Positions 35,451 to 47,651 of a stretch of 64,000 bases of DNA are shown here, in pieces. Location of the stretch: assembly GCA_030141605.1 (NCBI GenBank), contig JAQGDQ010000149.1:232102-296101 (forward strand), read 5' to 3'. The stretch comes from Tubiluchus corallicola. Lineage: Eukaryota > Priapulida > Priapulimorpha > Priapulimorphida > Tubiluchidae. The stretch's first letter is position 1, and each line of letters opens with the position of its first letter. The position numbers and the translations under genes are program-made. The notes under the pieces are model-generated. The model made no database searches and was not told the origin of the DNA. It worked only from the letters and a program-made list of their open reading frames with translations.

Positions 35451-37613
35451 ATTCAATAATTCGAAAACTATAATGCTTAGCATTACAAAACTTGCAGGGT
35501 ATAGGTACGTTGGGTTTGGGTATGGGCTTAGACAATAATATGATTAAAAGAAGTGGGTTCTTTAGGCGCTTGACAAACGGGAGCAAAATATAAAAATTAG
35601 GACAAATCACGCTCGCAGATTTGAATCTGAATTTTATTCAGTCTTGTTATTAAGCTAAGGCAGCGAACCAACAGTTGAAATAAGTGTACTGAGCTTTTGA
35701 GTTTGAGTTTTGAATTTTGTACCTAGTTAAATTCGTTGCGTTTGAGAAATCATTGTTTCAGACATCAATTGCGATAAAGAAGCCGGGATCCACTGAAATA
35801 AGTTCAAGCAGCAGATAGCTTTACGGGTTGTGAAATCCCCATAAGACGTATTTAGGCGTCTTCGCGGCAATTGTGGGATCTCACTACATTTTGAAGTCAA
35901 TTTATTTAGTTACTGCATTTTCTCAATAGTCCGTCGAACATCGCTTAGGCCTGTCTGTTAGGTGGTGAAGATGTAAAGTACTTTATAATAAAAAAATTAT
36001 TTTTGCGTATAGAATGGTATAAATTCCTCTTCTGTATCAAATTTGGCACACAAGTAACGTCTCAGATTTTCATTAAAGTAGTTTTAGATTTGCACATTCA
36101 ACATAGTATTATTAGGTAGATCATTAAATCAGAGAACTAAAAAACGTTAGAAATTTGCAATGCCAATTAAGAGAGATAGAAGTAAAGTAAAGATTATTTT
36201 CCAATTATGCATTACAATTTAAATGTAAAACAATCGAATTTAACAGTAGACGTTAGTTAATTTTAGTATTTACACTTTATAATAGGAAGGAAGAAGTTTT
36301 ACATTCCCTGTATACATAAGATATTTTCACATGATATACGTAAGTTTAAAATTTAATTCATTATAATTTGACTTTGAAGATGATCTTAATGTGATTTAAA
36401 ACCGATCTTATTTATAAGTAATTATTTTTAATAGTATAGACTAAGTCTTTGGTAATATGACAAGTTCTTCAAAACTAGTGACTGCGATCCTATTTTGTTC
36501 ATTTTGTTCAGTAGAAGAAGCCATGCTTCCTGTACTCAGGCATTCGTGCAACAATTTTCCGCGTAGATTAATCCATTAATTTCAGATTTACATTAACCTT
36601 AAACGATTATTTAATGTAGTGGAAAAGAATGGGATCTTCTGGGAATCCAAAAACCATTATTCGGCGCAATTAAGTTTCTCCAGAATAAATCTAAGCAAGT
36701 CGCTTGGCTTATTGTCGGTGAATCAAACACACAAGTCGGAACGACAAACATTACTTATAGCCAGGAAGTGGTCTAATGCATTGCTTCTCTGCATTTCGTG
36801 GCACAAAAGCACAGCATTTTGCTTGACATTTTTAAACAGACTATATAATGGGTTTGGCAGGAAACAGGTTGATGGTTACATGGCAAACCAAAAAGATTTA
36901 ATGGCGTCTTTTCAGTTTCATTGCCGCTGATTTCTCTTTTTTTAACATAGCAGATAATGAGAGGCCCTCCCAGTCCACCTACCTCAGTCAGGACCAGAGA
37001 AAGGCAGAAGGTACTTTTAAATCGAACTTTAGTGATGCAGAGGATGGTGACGCGTATCTAAAATTCCTCAGTTCACTGTTTCTTCTCTAAATATTGCTGC
37101 TGCGGACATAAAATGAATTTGCTGCATATTGCAGTTTATGAAAAAATACAGAAATGTTGAACTGTGAAAAACCGAACTTTCCAAACAGTTTTTGAGAATA
37201 AGCACGACTTTTTAGAAATTAAAACTATGCTGTTATGTAGTTTTCCAATGTCTTGACCTTGCAAATTTTGTTGCTTTGGAAATGTGAGTAAGAAGTGCAC
37301 TCTTATCGTTGTAAATTCTACATGTATTATGACGTAGAGAGCGTAGAAGATTAAAAATCTATCTTGGCAAACAATCTATAGGTGATACATAGCTGATAAT
37401 TGATGCATATCGACTGATTAATATGTAGAATGTCAGGGTGGAAGAAACAGTACCTATCAAGCTGAAATATCCCAGGTTTTCCACGTCAGTAATAATTTTG
37501 AGCAGGTGTTTAGAAAGGCAAACATGAAGCACCCGTAGTTATTCCTTGAGTTATCAAGTGCAAGGAAAGTTACTGAAATCCGAAAGCTTATATAAGTTTA
37601 GAGTTAGAGTACG

Positions 37614-37682
37614 TTATAACAGCACTATAGCATTACAGCATTACAGCGTTATAGCAGCGCTATACATTACACAGTACGTTAA
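37614..37682 (+). repeat. Short imperfect tandem repeat (agcattac/agcgttat)
   Basis: Octamer-like units tagcattacagcattacagc, then gttatagcagcgctata, lie between two copies of tacgtta/tacgttat. The origin is unknown. Confidence 0.55.
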
Positions 37683-38445
37683 AAATATACCTTGGTCAGA
37701 GGCTCTTTGATTTTGAGGCCTTAGCCTTCTGGCTTCAGCCTATCAAGCCTCTATCCGCCCCAATAACTGGCCTATACTTCTTTTATAGGCCTTCTTGTAC
37801 GTTGTGTATGCAACCCTAGTATACAAACATGTATAATTTATACCTAATTAGCATCACCAATTCGCCAACAACTTTAATTATTTATAGACAACCATTTTTG
37901 GTTTCATCTGTCACTGTGCACCATTAGCAAACGATATTAAATAGACTCGTGGAATTAATAAGCGTATACACTACCAAAATACAAGCACACGATTACATAA
38001 GAGGACTTCAGCTATACAAAGTGGTCTTGGCGACTGGTGTTCAAAAATTCCACAGAATTGGCAGTTGGCTAGTTGCTATTACTACTGTTGCCACAAATAT
38101 TTGACTTTCACTGACTCAAACATTAAATAACCGCTTGACTACAGCCCTTTTTAGGCATTCTAAGGTAAAACTAAAGAGAAAACGACATTATTGGGTAACA
38201 TTACTATTATGGTAGCCTGAATCATGATTGGTATGTCTGTAACTAGCAAAATATTGCCAAGCAGGAGAGTATACCTCTATACACCAAATAAAGTTATGGA
38301 CCCGTATAGATTAGGTCTCACTCTTTAATCCTACGATCAAAACTTTTGCTGGGATTATAGCAAACATCTTAATATATTAATGTATTTAAACAACTACGTG
38401 GTAACTTCTTACAAATATATGATTCAGCGAATTGATGCACTACAT

Positions 38446-38464
38446 TATCATCATCATCATCACA
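38446..38464 (+). repeat. Short (ATC)n microsatellite
   Basis: A run of about six ATC units, short and uninterrupted. Confidence 0.85.
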
Positions 38465-40642
38465 TGCCCATTACTTCTATTGTAGACTCTGGGAAGGCAG
38501 ACTCCCAAAATATAAGAAAATTGTCCTCAAGACTGGTAAACACAGGTTATATTAGTCGTTAGAAATTTTAATTGTAAAATTTTCAAGCTACGTCACGAGT
38601 GTGAACAATTAACTTATACTTTTATGAAACAAAATGGCTGGTAATTTGACTGTATTTAAGGACCCCACAGTTACAGCCGAGCGTAATAAATTCGTTATTC
38701 TCGGATTTGCAAGTTTTGGTTTCTTAATCAAATTGCGCGTACAAGCAATGCATAACATCGCATTAGAAAGTAAGTTCATGTAAATTGTGGAATATGTTCG
38801 TTTGGTTGAATCTAAATGGAACTTGTTCGTGGAAATTCTCTGCCTTTTTGGGTGCAGTATGAAGTCTCGAAGTTATAGGATTTTGATCGTTAACGCCTGA
38901 GCGACTGATATCGCGCATATTGCTGAAAGATGAAAGTCGTGAGCAGGGCGCATTTTTCCAATACCGGAAAATAACGAACAAGACATGTTTCCGGTCTCGA
39001 GAAACGCTGCCTGTTTGTTTATGGCTTATGTTTAAACTTCATTCAGAGAACGCAAGGGCTTCCAAAAATCACAACAGGCTTATATTGTATTATGCGCGAT
39101 ATTGCGGAAGTTTTAATTTGCTACTGCTGACTGCTGGAAAGTATTACGAACGTTACTGTGTGAAATTATTAAAATATCCTGTTCTTCTCTTCCAGGTATA
39201 ACCTGTTAAGAGTTTTGTACGTTATAGGATTAGTATAGAGGACGAACACACCCAGTCAAATTAAGCCAGTATTATAATAACTGTTTACTTTTAATACTAC
39301 GCTTTTCTGTATCTTTGTATAGATCTAACAATTGTCTTCACGAAATTTCGTATTAGTTCTCATGCACTTGGTATACCACCTAATGCCAAATCTGTGATAA
39401 TGTGTAGATGTTATTTCTTTAATAATGCATGTTCGTGGGTACTATACATCATATTTGATGTTGTTGTAATTTATGTATTTTGTTGTGTATGACTCTTTAT
39501 TTAAATTGTGTTGTTTCTTTATTTCTCATTTCTTTCTTCGTATTTTAACAATCTATTAATTCATATGTTATTATGTGGTCTCGCTTGTAATTATGTAATT
39601 TTTATAAACAGGATTTTAAACTAATTGAAGTTTTATCTTCTTAAACGGTATATGAAACCACTTCCAAACTTAAGTACTTAAGTTGATGTCGTAGTATTGT
39701 ATTTAATTGTAATTTAGTAAAACAGCATTTTTTAAATAATTCGGTACGCCTATGCTGCAAGCCGTAATATAACACGAGGCACTGAACCAACAGAGAGCGT
39801 CTTAGCCACTTTTGAAAGTGTGTAAAATATTGTACATCTACAATAAGAGAATTGGCCGAAGGAAATATGATATGCGAAATCGCCCAAAAGAAGTTCTCCC
39901 AGCGGCCAGCTGTCTAATTGTCATCGAGGCCTGTCGCTTATAATTTCACAGCCAAGTGCACACGGTAACTATACTCAGCTGTCCCCCTAATTCCAATATA
40001 TTACCACTCTTTTACGAGATTGTGCTAAGACCTAAATTTACTTCAAAGTATTATCGAACTTATTCGTATGAAGCTTGAAATCAAGAATTGTTCTGATGCT
40101 GAAGAAGCCTTGATAAAATTTTATGGTGCTACTGTATAAGCAAAATGTGTAAGAATAGGTATTATATTGCTTTGTGTATTGCAAGTGGGATAACCTGAAG
40201 TGTATCTTGCTTAACGTCTGTTTGCATTAGATTGGAGAAATTACTGTTTAGTGTTGTTAATACCTACCCTCTGAGTGCTCTGCTTGGGCATACAATTATA
40301 TTAATCTGCCCAGGACCATTTGCGTTGAGTACATTTAATCAATTTTATTGTCAATGTCATTTATCTTGATTAAACAGTTGAATCTTTCCTGACGAGAGGG
40401 GCCTCAGAATGTTTTCCGACTTTTTGTGTTGTTGACAGTGTTGTGTCAATTACTTTTCAAATGTAGTATCACTATAAATACAGTTACTCTCCTGAAAACT
40501 AGTGGCGCTACCCCTAGAAATACTTTTTTAAAAAAGTAGTTATTGTAACTACAATTGCTTATGAAACGACGTTTTGCAACGACTTCTGAGCACCGTTGAT
40601 ATGGTACACTACAAAATGTAGATGGCAAGTTAAAAGGGTCTG

Positions 40643-40690
40643 TTAATACGTGTAGTAATAATTAAATTAATACATGTAGTGATAATTAAA
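40643..40690 (+). repeat. 24-bp tandem duplication
   Basis: Two adjacent 24-base units (40643-40666 and 40667-40690), beginning ttaatacgtgtag and ttaatacatgtag, differ at two positions. They lie just outside the inverted-repeat element at 40.7 kb. Confidence 0.8.
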
Positions 40691-40717
40691 TTGTTATACT
40701 AGTCGCATACGAAAAAA

Positions 40718-41015
40718 ATCCCTCTGCAACAATCAGTCAGACGCAAATTATCCCAGACAAACTTTTCTGCACACGGCAGTTTTTGTAAGAAACAAACTGT
40801 ATTATGGGTAACCTGGACAAACAATTATTAGGTGACACTTGACCAAAACGATTGCTCTTTATTGTTCTTATCTGATTTTGTCTAACACGGATTTTTGTTC
40901 CGAATCCGCAGACACGAACAGGATCACTTTGTCTGAGACAGAAAATTAAGCACGTTTAATAAAAAACTGCGTGCGACAAATTTGGTAAAACGGCTTTTAT
41001 CGAACTTGCAGGCGA
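40718..41015 (-). mobile_element. Non-autonomous inverted-repeat element (MITE-like), copy 2, inverse orientation
   Basis: The reverse complement of this segment aligns along nearly the whole length of the element at 23330-23644. Shared strings include gttttaccaa(a/c)tttg, ttttattaaacg(t/c)gcttaat, a ttacccat(a/g)a core and the terminal tttgcgtc block. Divergence is high and one terminal repeat is eroded. Both copies are in introns of the same gene, about 17 kb apart. Confidence 0.7.
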
Positions 41016-42508
41016 GTATGTGCGTCCTGTGTTTAAGTGGCAACTAATGAAACCCAGCTACAAACATAAACACTTAGTGCTTCCTAACCAGACACTAAAC
41101 ATACACTTGCAGGTCATTCATGCATTGTCTACATCATAGTAAATTATTCAGTCCGGTATTATTCATATGATACTTTACTATTTTTTGTCATGCGATAAAC
41201 TAACGGTCAACCTTCAAACATGTTTATTTGTTTTAAAAACTTAGCTATTCAATGATACCTACATTTTCACTCACGAATAAAAAGCCTTGCTCCGCTGTGC
41301 CAGAGCACCAGGCACGTTGTACACTAAATCTGTCGAAGTCCGCGGCTACTGTTAAAACACAACTCCCTTGCCAATAATTAAAATAATGTCGAGCCGTTAC
41401 AACGCTACTTAAAAAATAGTGAAATTACAATGTACCCCTATTCATTTTTAAAGTAGTAGCGCGACTCCAACTCTGCTAATACTAGTAGTTATTATAAGCT
41501 GCTACCTAATACTAGTTGTTGGTGCTGCCACTTTTATTCATTTTTCAAGTTTACGTCCGTGAGTGACCGATTTAAAGTTTTCGCTGGTATTTCATGTGCG
41601 GCATTCTGTTGAAGTGCCATTTGCATAAATTGCGTACTTAAAACTATAATATTTCTACCATTCCATAATCAAATTCCACTGACTAAAGACTGTTCTCAAG
41701 GTAACGTAACCTTGCATGTCTAAGCCAGAAAACCAAGATTATAGCGTTTTTTTTTATCTTGCTTAATGTTGGCTGCCACCGGGATCTTGGATTTTTGCCA
41801 AAAACCTGCTTCTGATAAAAAAGCACTGTCCTCGGCCACTGCTTTTTAATCATCGTTAAAATTGCAGCCGGTGTCGTATAAACACTACGTAACCGAAGCC
41901 AGCTGCTTATCCCGTAGAATCTCCTATATTGCGTTAGATGTATATGACATCCAGGAATATTCCCAGCCAGCTTCCTGGTAATATGTGCGCACGTTATCAC
42001 ATGTCAGCATTCATTAGGGTGTGAAAAACGCAAATGCACGTGCTAAATATAATACTCCACGTGTTTAACGTAAGCGCCAAGTGCTGAACTTGATAGTTAG
42101 TTGGGTAATCTCCTCACTTGGTGGAGTTTATTAGAGTTATAATGTGTTATATTTAGTAAACATTTAGACAGGTGCGATTAAATTTCTTAAAAGCCACCCA
42201 CAGAAATTGCGCAATTCGGGATCATAAAATAATTCGCTTATTGAAATGTTGGTGCAACTCAATGTGAATATATGGTATTGAAAAAAAAACAAACAAAAAC
42301 AATTTAAACTTGGATGAAAGTGTGTCTTCGTCCTGCACGATTAAAATCAACATCACAGTAAACGCTTTTATACGAAAAAGGAATTTTATTTTGCATATGA
42401 TTAACACATTGTCTAGATGCATGATTTATGTAATTATACTTATTTATTCGTACACATTGTAGTAGAACTTTCCTAGTTTTCTCACAATACGTTTATTATA
42501 TTTTACAG

Positions 42509-42689
42509 AAAAGTTTGTCAGAACTGCAAATGTCCGCGTGACCATCATGACGTGTATCACGAGGATTTTGTCAACGTTCGAGATCGGATAGGTTTCAAAA
42601 TTCCTGAGGATCCCAAACTAAGGGTAACTAAGGAGCAGACTCTATCTAGTGGCTATGCCTGGGTGCCACCAGGGCTCTCATTACATAGG
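42509..42689 (+). CDS. Lmpt: PET-LIM (Limpet-like) gene, coding exon 3: second half of cysteine-rich module and start of PET
   Basis: This exon has a TTTTACAG acceptor. Its first base completes Arg42, and it runs in frame to ...SLHR|GTAAAG (phase 0), covering residues 43-102. It begins KVCQNCKCPRDHHDVY, the second cysteine cluster (C45, C48, C50) plus the basic/His segment typical of Testin and Limpet N-termini. A charged linker follows, then SGYAWVPPGL, the tryptophan/proline signature that opens the PET domain. PET domains are found with LIM domains in Prickle, Testin and Limpet and contribute to protein contacts. The reading frame stays open about 54 nt beyond the donor, but those residues do not resemble the family, so the exon is ended at 42689. 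Confidence 0.92.
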
Positions 42690-42764
42690 GTAAAGTATAT
42701 TGGCTTGTTTTTTATCTTTCTGCCACAGAGCCATATAGGTTAATCTATAGGAGTACATATTTCG

Positions 42765-43115
42765 CCATCAGTACTATCACCAAATCATTGCCACCTACAC
42801 CTCCATCATAAACGTAACTGTCACTTCAACTTACTCGGGTCTGCTTTAGTGGCCGTCATCTTCACTGTGATGTTGCCCTTGCCACCAAACCTTAAAAACG
42901 CCTACCATCATAAACAAAATTAACGTTATCATCACTGCTATCCCACGATCTGCATGTTGTGGTTCTGATGCCACATCACAAGCACACTATGGCCCTGGGT
43001 GTGTTTCGATAAGTATTACCACCACTAGCAGCACAATGTCCACCGCCATGTATCACAACTACCACGACCACATTATACAACCATCAAAATTCAAATGCAC
43101 ACACACTTTTTTGTC
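42765..43115 (+). repeat. Decayed CAC/ATC trinucleotide-rich stretch
   Basis: Over about 350 bases, tatcaccaaatcattgccac and ttaccaccactagcagcac type sequence recurs with many interruptions. This looks like a long, old trinucleotide array that has decayed. It is G-poor on the + strand. Confidence 0.5.
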
Positions 43116-43501
43116 ATCATCTTATTTTACCATGTAAGCTGTGTATTATGCAATCCAGATTTATATGCCGTTCTCCCGTGTCAAGTGCGTGCAGAAAGCA
43201 AGCAAATCTCACACGAAATTATCGAAATGCAAATAAGTTAGCCTCCAATTTTTATAATGACTGTGCAGGCCTCGTTGCTTTTTGCTAATAGCAGACAGCA
43301 GTCGAGGCGCTGCAATTTTATTGCTCCATTTGAGTATAAACGGAAGAAATTTATTAAACCCTTTCCTCAAAGCTTTCTGAGAATTATTTGCGCAAATAAA
43401 AGCACAGAGCACTAGTTAGCTCAAATAAAATATTTTAAAGGCGTGTTTTTTACACTGTACGTTTGCAACGCGTGCGCGTCATTCGCAGGAAGTCAGATTA
43501 C

Positions 43502-43954
43502 CGTATTTTCCCGTGTATAAGAGACCCTTTTTTGCTCAGAATTTTCACTTTAAAAATAGGGGGTCTCTTATACATGGGAGTAAGTCTTTTCAATAAGATG
43601 CATAAATTGTGACACTAATGATTTTAAAGAAATAAGTGCTCTACAACTGTTTTGCGTGTCGCGTTCGACTATGAAGCGGTTGTAAGCAATACAAGCATCG
43701 TGACACAGGCATTATCTCCTCGTTTTCTCTTTTCCTGTTACAGGTTTGCAGGTACGCACTTTAACATATACCAGTACTCTTTTTCTACAACACATTAACT
43801 GGTTTTATTTTGTTTTCAGTACCGCACTGAGTTGAAAAAAGTTGTACTTTACCCTCTAAAAATGTCCGTCTGAAAAAACTTTTTTCCAGAATTTTTGCCT
43901 AAAAATTGAAGGGGTCTCTTATACACAAGGGTCTCTTATACACGGGAAAATACG
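43502..43954. mobile_element. MITE with perfect terminal inverted repeats
   Basis: The two ends are exact inverted repeats of 26 bases (start cgtattttcccgtgtataag, continuing to gaccc at 43527; the complement occupies 43929-43954). The inner part of the terminal repeat, gggtctcttataca, recurs in inverted form at 43561 and as a direct copy at 43913, so each end is itself compound. The 453-bp interior has no coding capacity. Flanks agattac and agattta may be a diverged target duplication. Perfect ends suggest fairly recent activity of the family. Confidence 0.88.
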
Positions 43955-46078
43955 AGATTTAAGGCGTTTTGACGCGAAAACACGCACGCTCTTAACTAAC
44001 CCGAATAATTTTTTTATATTGGCCTATATAGAAACAAATGATCTCAGTTCTTAAAAAAATTATTAAAAAAACTTGTGTGTTTTTATCTCTCCTCATCCTC
44101 AACGGGCTATGGCTGTTATAGCGTTGGCTAAAACTTCCCCAAGGCTAGAATAATTTTCAGCTTTAAAATTGAACTTGTATAAAAGTATATATACATGTGG
44201 TTATGGATGTGCTCTATTCTTTCCACTTATACTATGTCGGGTTAGTGTCAGATTTCCGCATAAATTCCTCCAACACCTTTTGCGCCTTGACATAGTGAGG
44301 CTTGCTGGGAGATAAAAAGGGACTTTGCCTTGTCTAAATAAAGCTAAAATTAAACTATTAAGATGAAGTTACTTGCATTTGCATTGTTCACTTCTCAACT
44401 ATAATTTTACAATTATTGAAATTTATGTAAATTGTGAGAGGTTCTTAATTGTTTCTCTGAAGATTTTACATCAAGATTACATGCCGCTTTCAACGGCACT
44501 TTGATCATAAGAATCAGATTTGCCCGACTCTCTCCGTCTTCATGTTACATCTTGAAAAGAAACCAGACAAGCATTCATTTAATTTATTGAATTAAAAAAT
44601 AATTTTCGTGTAAATGCGTGCCTAATTAAATCATGTATTACATTAAAACTGCGGAACTGTGTTAGTCGTGTTACTGGCTCTTTAGTGGGAAAAACATAAC
44701 TTACACTTGTAGAAACGAGTCATACGTCAGACTCTTCAAATTCTTGTTAATTGTGTATGCACTTAGTGTAAAACATGACTGTGGAAACTAAAGCTCGTTT
44801 CAAAGAAAAAGAAAAATCCTCGTTCTGCAACACCCATATAAAGTAAAACAATGTCAGCAAATTTTTTAAATCACCAGAGCTTGCAGTTCTTTTGTTATTT
44901 TTGTTCTAGTTTTCATAAAGCTGATGAATAATTATTTCAGTTTTAAGTATTGAACTCTGAAAAGCCTGAGCTAAATCCCTGGGTGTAATTTATTATTGAG
45001 AAATCTGCCAAAATTTCTCGTTAATCAAAACAAATGCATAATAGCTACTGCAAAATCTGCTCGAAATTCAGTTTGCATGCTTAGGCACCATTGCTAGTCA
45101 CTTTGATTATTTGATTCATCACTTTTAATGTAATGGTCATGCTTTTGTGTGATTAACTCAGTAAGATTAAAATTCACTAAACTCTAGCGCTAACAAAGTA
45201 GCATGAAAAAAATTACTCAGCGGTGCAAGTGATTGAACGATTACAAAATTGCCCCTTTCGTTCGATAAGACATTTTTTAAGAAATTTGAAGGAATAGTAG
45301 AGTAGAAAATTCATTTTGATGATAATGATAAGTAGCTTAACTGGGCCAAAATTTAATGTTTTCACTGGCTACTGTGCTCTAGTAGTCATTTTATAATGTG
45401 ATCATTTGCATAATGCATGAACGTCTAAATTGCAAATTTGCAACTAATTAGCAAGAAACTGCGTTAATTAAAGAAGCGACAAAATTTATTAGTTTTAAAC
45501 CTGACGCAGAAATTGGTGAAACACGAAATAGTCGTTTAATTAATATCACATTATTACTTATTATGCTCCTTTAATGAATAACGTTACTAGTATGCAAACA
45601 GAATCAAACAAGTTAATAATTTTGGTTGGTTTAAACATTGCGGCTGCTGTAAGGGAAACAAAAAGGTGAATCTAGTAACAATGACGTCTGTTTTTGCCTT
45701 TATAATGGTTAGTAACATAAAATTGTATACTATTTCAATATGAGTTACTTTCAATACCTTCCCTGTGCTTGAAAAATCGTCAAAAATTCTCTAAATCAAA
45801 TACTATTCTCTTACTGTTGAACAAAGCCAGTGTGAAGACAATCGGCATAATACAGTTTGTTGAATGATTGCTGCTGCCATCTTTTGGGCAGTTTAGCGAT
45901 CCACAATCATGCCTTGCACGCAGCAGTTATTATAATATAGACAACTTTCAAACAGGCAAAAAAAAAAGAATTAGCGCAAGTACGAAAATAACCTGTGCAG
46001 CAAAAAAACCTTAGAAGTCGCCTTTTAACCTGTACGTTTTATGGTTTGCTTAACGGCTTCAAGAAATTTTTATTTCAG

Positions 46079-46149
46079 ATTGACGAGTATATGTCACAGC
46101 TTCCTAACCACAAGGTTCCTCAGCTAGGAGCTGCTGGCGAAAAATACAG
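46079..46149 (+). CDS. Lmpt: PET-LIM (Limpet-like) gene, coding exon 4: central PET domain
   Basis: This 71-nt exon lies between a TTTATTTCAG acceptor and an AG|GTAATA donor, in phase 0 and out phase 2. It encodes residues 103-125 and the first two bases of Arg126. The peptide IDEYMSQLPNHKVP followed by GAAGEKY is the conserved PET core; Prickle and Testin have the comparable pattern of QLP/KLP, K-x-P, then G-E-K-Y-R. It is too short to stand out as an open reading frame and is recognised by motif and phase. The split Arg codon is completed exactly by the first base of exon 5. Confidence 0.92.
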
Positions 46150-46946
46150 GTAATAACAGCATTGATAAAAACATAGTATTTTTTTTATTTAAAAGTCGAT
46201 ATGGTTTTATTTTGAGACAGGTACATTTTTCCTGGCTGTTTTGAACTGAAGCCGTGATTGGTAGTCTTAGCGGCTATTGTTTGTAAGAAGTAATATGTTG
46301 TTTTTTTGGAGAAAGTAGGATGTGTGTTCAAGAGTAGACCATTTTTACTATTATTCATGTATAAAAATTTACTGTAAAGCATTAACTTATTATTATTAGC
46401 ACGTGACAGAGACATTGTTTTGAGAAAAAACTCAAACAAATTTACTTGTTTGCATGAAAACTCTTGTTGTCATTGTTATTGTCGTCGTTATATCAAAAGA
46501 AAAAGAACTTAAACAATTACTGTTGACAAATTGAGATGTAGTTACTCTTCCACTCCTCTAACATAGTGTTGCCAAATAAGTATTATAGAAACAGTCTGGC
46601 AATAATTAATTCAGTATAATTAGTTTAATTCTATGGAACTATGATTTCTTAAGCAGTGGAATCCAGCAGATGTGAAAAGTCACTGTTAAAAAGTTTAAAT
46701 TAACAAGCTTCCTGGCAAATGCTGAAAATCATTTTCATGTTGGCTCAAATATGAAACATTTAGCTTCGATGTAGTTTCATAAATAACGAAATTAATGTAA
46801 GGTAATGGACGTTTTGCATATAAATTTGCTTTTCTCAGAGGATTACATTTTGGACAGTAATGACATTTAAATCCCATTTATTACAGATTAGGAATTAACT
46901 ATTGTGTATTACAAGCTATTTATGCTTGAATTATATATTTTTGCAG
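46150..46946 (+). other. Intron 4 of the PET-LIM gene (phase 2)
   Basis: A 797-bp intron, GTAATA to TTTGCAG. AT-rich; nothing else recognised. Confidence 0.9.
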
Positions 46947-47109
46947 GGAGAAACAATTAATGATGCAACTACCTAGACAAGACTTGTCCGAATCGTACTG
47001 CAAGTACTTGGAGGCTTCCTGTAAAAAAGCCTTTCTTGACTTTGTAACAGTGCGAAATGAAGTTGCACTGGATATTGCCTTAGTACAAGACTCTTTACCA
47101 CAGGATATG
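46947..47109 (+). CDS. Lmpt: PET-LIM (Limpet-like) gene, coding exon 5: end of PET and PET-LIM linker
   Basis: The acceptor is TTTTTGCAG and the donor is ATG|GTAAGC. The first base completes Arg126, and the exon then encodes residues 127-180. EKQLMMQLPRQDLSESYCKY is the C-terminal PET segment; Prickle and Testin have the related K/RQLL-x-QLPxxD then YC. The following segment, with FLDFVTVRNEVALDI, is the linker to LIM1. A run with RNE-A-D at this point fits Limpet as I recall it. The exon ends in phase 0 and joins directly to the first LIM residue. Nothing suggests decay: there are no stops and both splice sites are good. Confidence 0.92.
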
Positions 47110-47651
47110 GTAAGCATATGTAACTAGGCTGGTAGGAAATCACATTTACGAAAGTAGCTGTCACTTTTTTAATGCAGATATTAAACCAAAACAAGCATTT
47201 ATCACGGTAAGAATTACTTACCATGACAAGATAGTAGTGAACAATTAGTTGACAAATGCCTGCTGTAAACTCTAAATGTTGAAATGCATCTAGAAGAATT
47301 TATGTAACTAACATGTCACGTGATCTTTACATGGATGGCAATTCCTTGTAACATATTTTATTTAGAGCTACTGTATCATACTTCTGTTTGCTAATGGCGA
47401 TCATGCAAGTCTTCCCTAGATTATTGCATTGTGCTTCTGTTTTCTGTCGAAAATACATGAAACAATAAAATTCATTGGAGTTGGTTACTTTATTTAGTGT
47501 TTTTATTTATCTCTTTATTTCTGTCAAACTTTGACTTTGAGTAATAGATTGCCAATAAACTGGATACTTCTGAAACATATGTGGATAGGACCACTTCATA
47601 AAATTTAGCATAATATATTGTTTATTGTTCACTAACAGTTTTTGTATATAG
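47110..47651 (+). other. Intron 5 of the PET-LIM gene (phase 0)
   Basis: A 542-bp intron, GTAAGC to TATATAG. AT-rich; nothing else recognised. Confidence 0.9.

Larger units (their letters stand above)
24192..42508 (+). other. Intron 2 of the PET-LIM gene (phase 2)
   Basis: An 18.3-kb intron from GTGAGA to TTTTACAG. It contains the candidate alternative first exon (34133-34215), transposon-derived elements and microsatellites listed separately. Stretches with nothing recognised include 25.9-27.2, 30.0-31.8, 34.3-35.3, 36.0-37.6 and 41.0-42.5 kb. Confidence 0.85.
42690..46078 (+). other. Intron 3 of the PET-LIM gene (phase 0)
   Basis: A 3.39-kb intron from GTAAAG to TTTCAG. It holds a decayed CAC/ATC-rich stretch and the 453-bp MITE; the rest (about 44.0-46.0 kb) shows nothing recognised. 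Confidence 0.9.

Noticed and set aside
36619-36930. 103-codon + strand frame
   Set aside because: The length is near chance expectation, with no recognised motif, start context or splice pattern to support it.
41683-42000. 105-codon minus-strand frame
   Set aside because: No family resemblance; length is within chance expectation for the window.
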